Assembly: GCA_910586005.1 (NCBI GenBank)
Contig: CAJUHG010000102.1
Span: forward strand, 1 to 6,574
Length of the DNA stretch: 6,574 bases
DNA from: an uncultured Lachnospiraceae bacterium
Lineage (GTDB): Bacteria; Bacillota; Clostridia; Lachnospirales; Lachnospiraceae
Direction: 5' to 3'
The translations under genes were made by a program, and so were the position numbers. Below the pieces are notes generated by a model. That model saw nothing but the letters and a program-made list of their open reading frames with translations. It was not told where the DNA came from and made no database searches. Below, piece after piece: positions 6,023 through 6,574 of this stretch; the stretch's first letter is position 1, and each line of letters starts with the position of its first letter.

Positions 6023-6574
6023 CTAAAATAAACCTGTAATAACACCCTTATCATCTACATTAATATGGTAAGCTGCTGGATTTTTTCCTAATCCTGGCAT
6101 AGTCATAATAGCTCCAGTAATTGCTACCACAAATCCCGCGCCTGCAGAGGCATACACCTCACGCACATGAACGTTAAATCCAGTAGGACGTCCAAGTTTT
6201 GTCTGGTCATCTGACAAAGAATATTGTGTTTTTGCCATACAGATTGGAAAATTTCCCATTCCTAGTTCTTCTATTCTCTTTAATTCTTTCAAGGCGACTG
6301 GAGCATAAGTTACACCATCTGCCCCATAAATTTCTTTTGCGACAATTTCTATTTTATCTGTAAGAGAACAAGAATCCTCATAGATAGGCTTAAATTGACT
6401 TTCTTTTGTCTCTAAGGTTTCTAAGACCTTTTGTGCAAGTGCAATGCCACCTTCTCCCCCTTTTTCCCATACTTCAGATAAGGCAAATTCACATCCTCGC
6501 GCTTTACAAAATTGTTCTACAAACTCTGTTTCTGCCTTAGTATCTGTCACAAAGGAATTTAAAGTGACTACTAC
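6023..6574 (-). CDS. fhs: Formate-tetrahydrofolate ligase, C-terminal part (5' end outside window)
   Basis: Fhs joins formate to tetrahydrofolate using ATP, giving 10-formyl-THF, the substrate of the FolD encoded next door. Only the last 183 codons are present, about a third of a protein usually near 555 residues. The frame is open through the right edge of the window, so the first in-frame GTG (6548-6550) is internal and is not the start; the residues before it, VVVTLNSF, continue the family sequence into TDTKAE. Further family landmarks are MAKTQYSLSDD, LGRPTGF, VREVYASAGAGFVVAITG and IMTMPGLGKNPAA, ending in the typical GLF. The ATP-binding P-loop lies in the missing N-terminal part. The stop codon TAG (6023-6025) overlaps the folD ribosome site. 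The promoter must lie beyond the window. Confidence 0.97.
   Translation of the reverse strand, partial: VVVTLNSFVTDTKAETEFVEQFCKARGCEFALSEVWEKGGEGGIALAQKVLETLETKESQFKPIYEDSCSLTDKIEIVAKEIYGADGVTYAPVALKELKRIEELGMGNFPICMAKTQYSLSDDQTKLGRPTGFNVHVREVYASAGAGFVVAITGAIMTMPGLGKNPAAYHINVDDKGVITGLF

Noticed and set aside
6548..6550. GTG as start of a short 175-residue gene at the right edge
   Set aside because: The frame stays open to base 6574 and the preceding residues (VVVTLNSF) match formate-tetrahydrofolate ligase, so this Val is internal to fhs.
1..6574. Mobile element, CRISPR array, toxin-antitoxin pair or defence system
   Set aside because: No transposase, integrase, regularly spaced repeats or paired small genes were found; all space except short gaps is filled by recognisable same-strand genes.

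Overview
The window reads as ordinary chromosomal DNA from a low-GC anaerobic Firmicute. The A+T-rich coding, strong AGGAGG-like ribosome sites and the Ppx-like, DUF815 and zinc-ribbon/TPR protein types point to Clostridia, most likely Lachnospiraceae. This placement is an inference from protein resemblance; no database search was possible. Every real gene lies on the minus strand, so transcription runs from high to low coordinates. Both ends of the window cut through a gene.

Reading in the direction of transcription, the first block (6574 to about 3880) holds the 3' end of fhs (formate-tetrahydrofolate ligase), folD (methylene-THF dehydrogenase/cyclohydrolase), and a membrane-anchored zinc-ribbon/TPR/chitobiase-like-repeat protein of unknown function. 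Gaps are 12 and 16 bp, so these three are probably one transcription unit. Fhs and FolD catalyse consecutive steps of tetrahydrofolate one-carbon metabolism (formate to 10-formyl-THF to methenyl-THF to methylene-THF). The third gene has no evident link to folate. The block ends in a perfect 15-bp inverted repeat, followed by a second, imperfect hairpin.

The 209-bp gap at 3740-3948 is the only substantial non-coding stretch. It holds these hairpins, an A/T-rich segment and a good sigma-A-type promoter for the second block. The -35 box of that promoter sits in the centre of an imperfect dyad.

The second block (3739 to 1) holds pheA (fused chorismate mutase-prephenate dehydratase-ACT), a DUF815 AAA+ ATPase, and a Ppx/GppA-like protein with a C-terminal HD-type domain that runs off the left edge. 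Gaps are 20 and 26 bp. PheA makes phenylpyruvate for phenylalanine synthesis and is probably controlled by phenylalanine through its ACT domain, because the predicted leader is too short for a T-box or attenuator.

I see no mobile element, CRISPR array, tRNA, rRNA, riboswitch or defence system. The points most worth a second look are the Ppx-like protein, which has lost most of the phosphate/metal-binding residues of its superfamily, the unusual zinc-ribbon/TPR/chitobiase-like envelope protein, and the hairpins and dyad in the gap.
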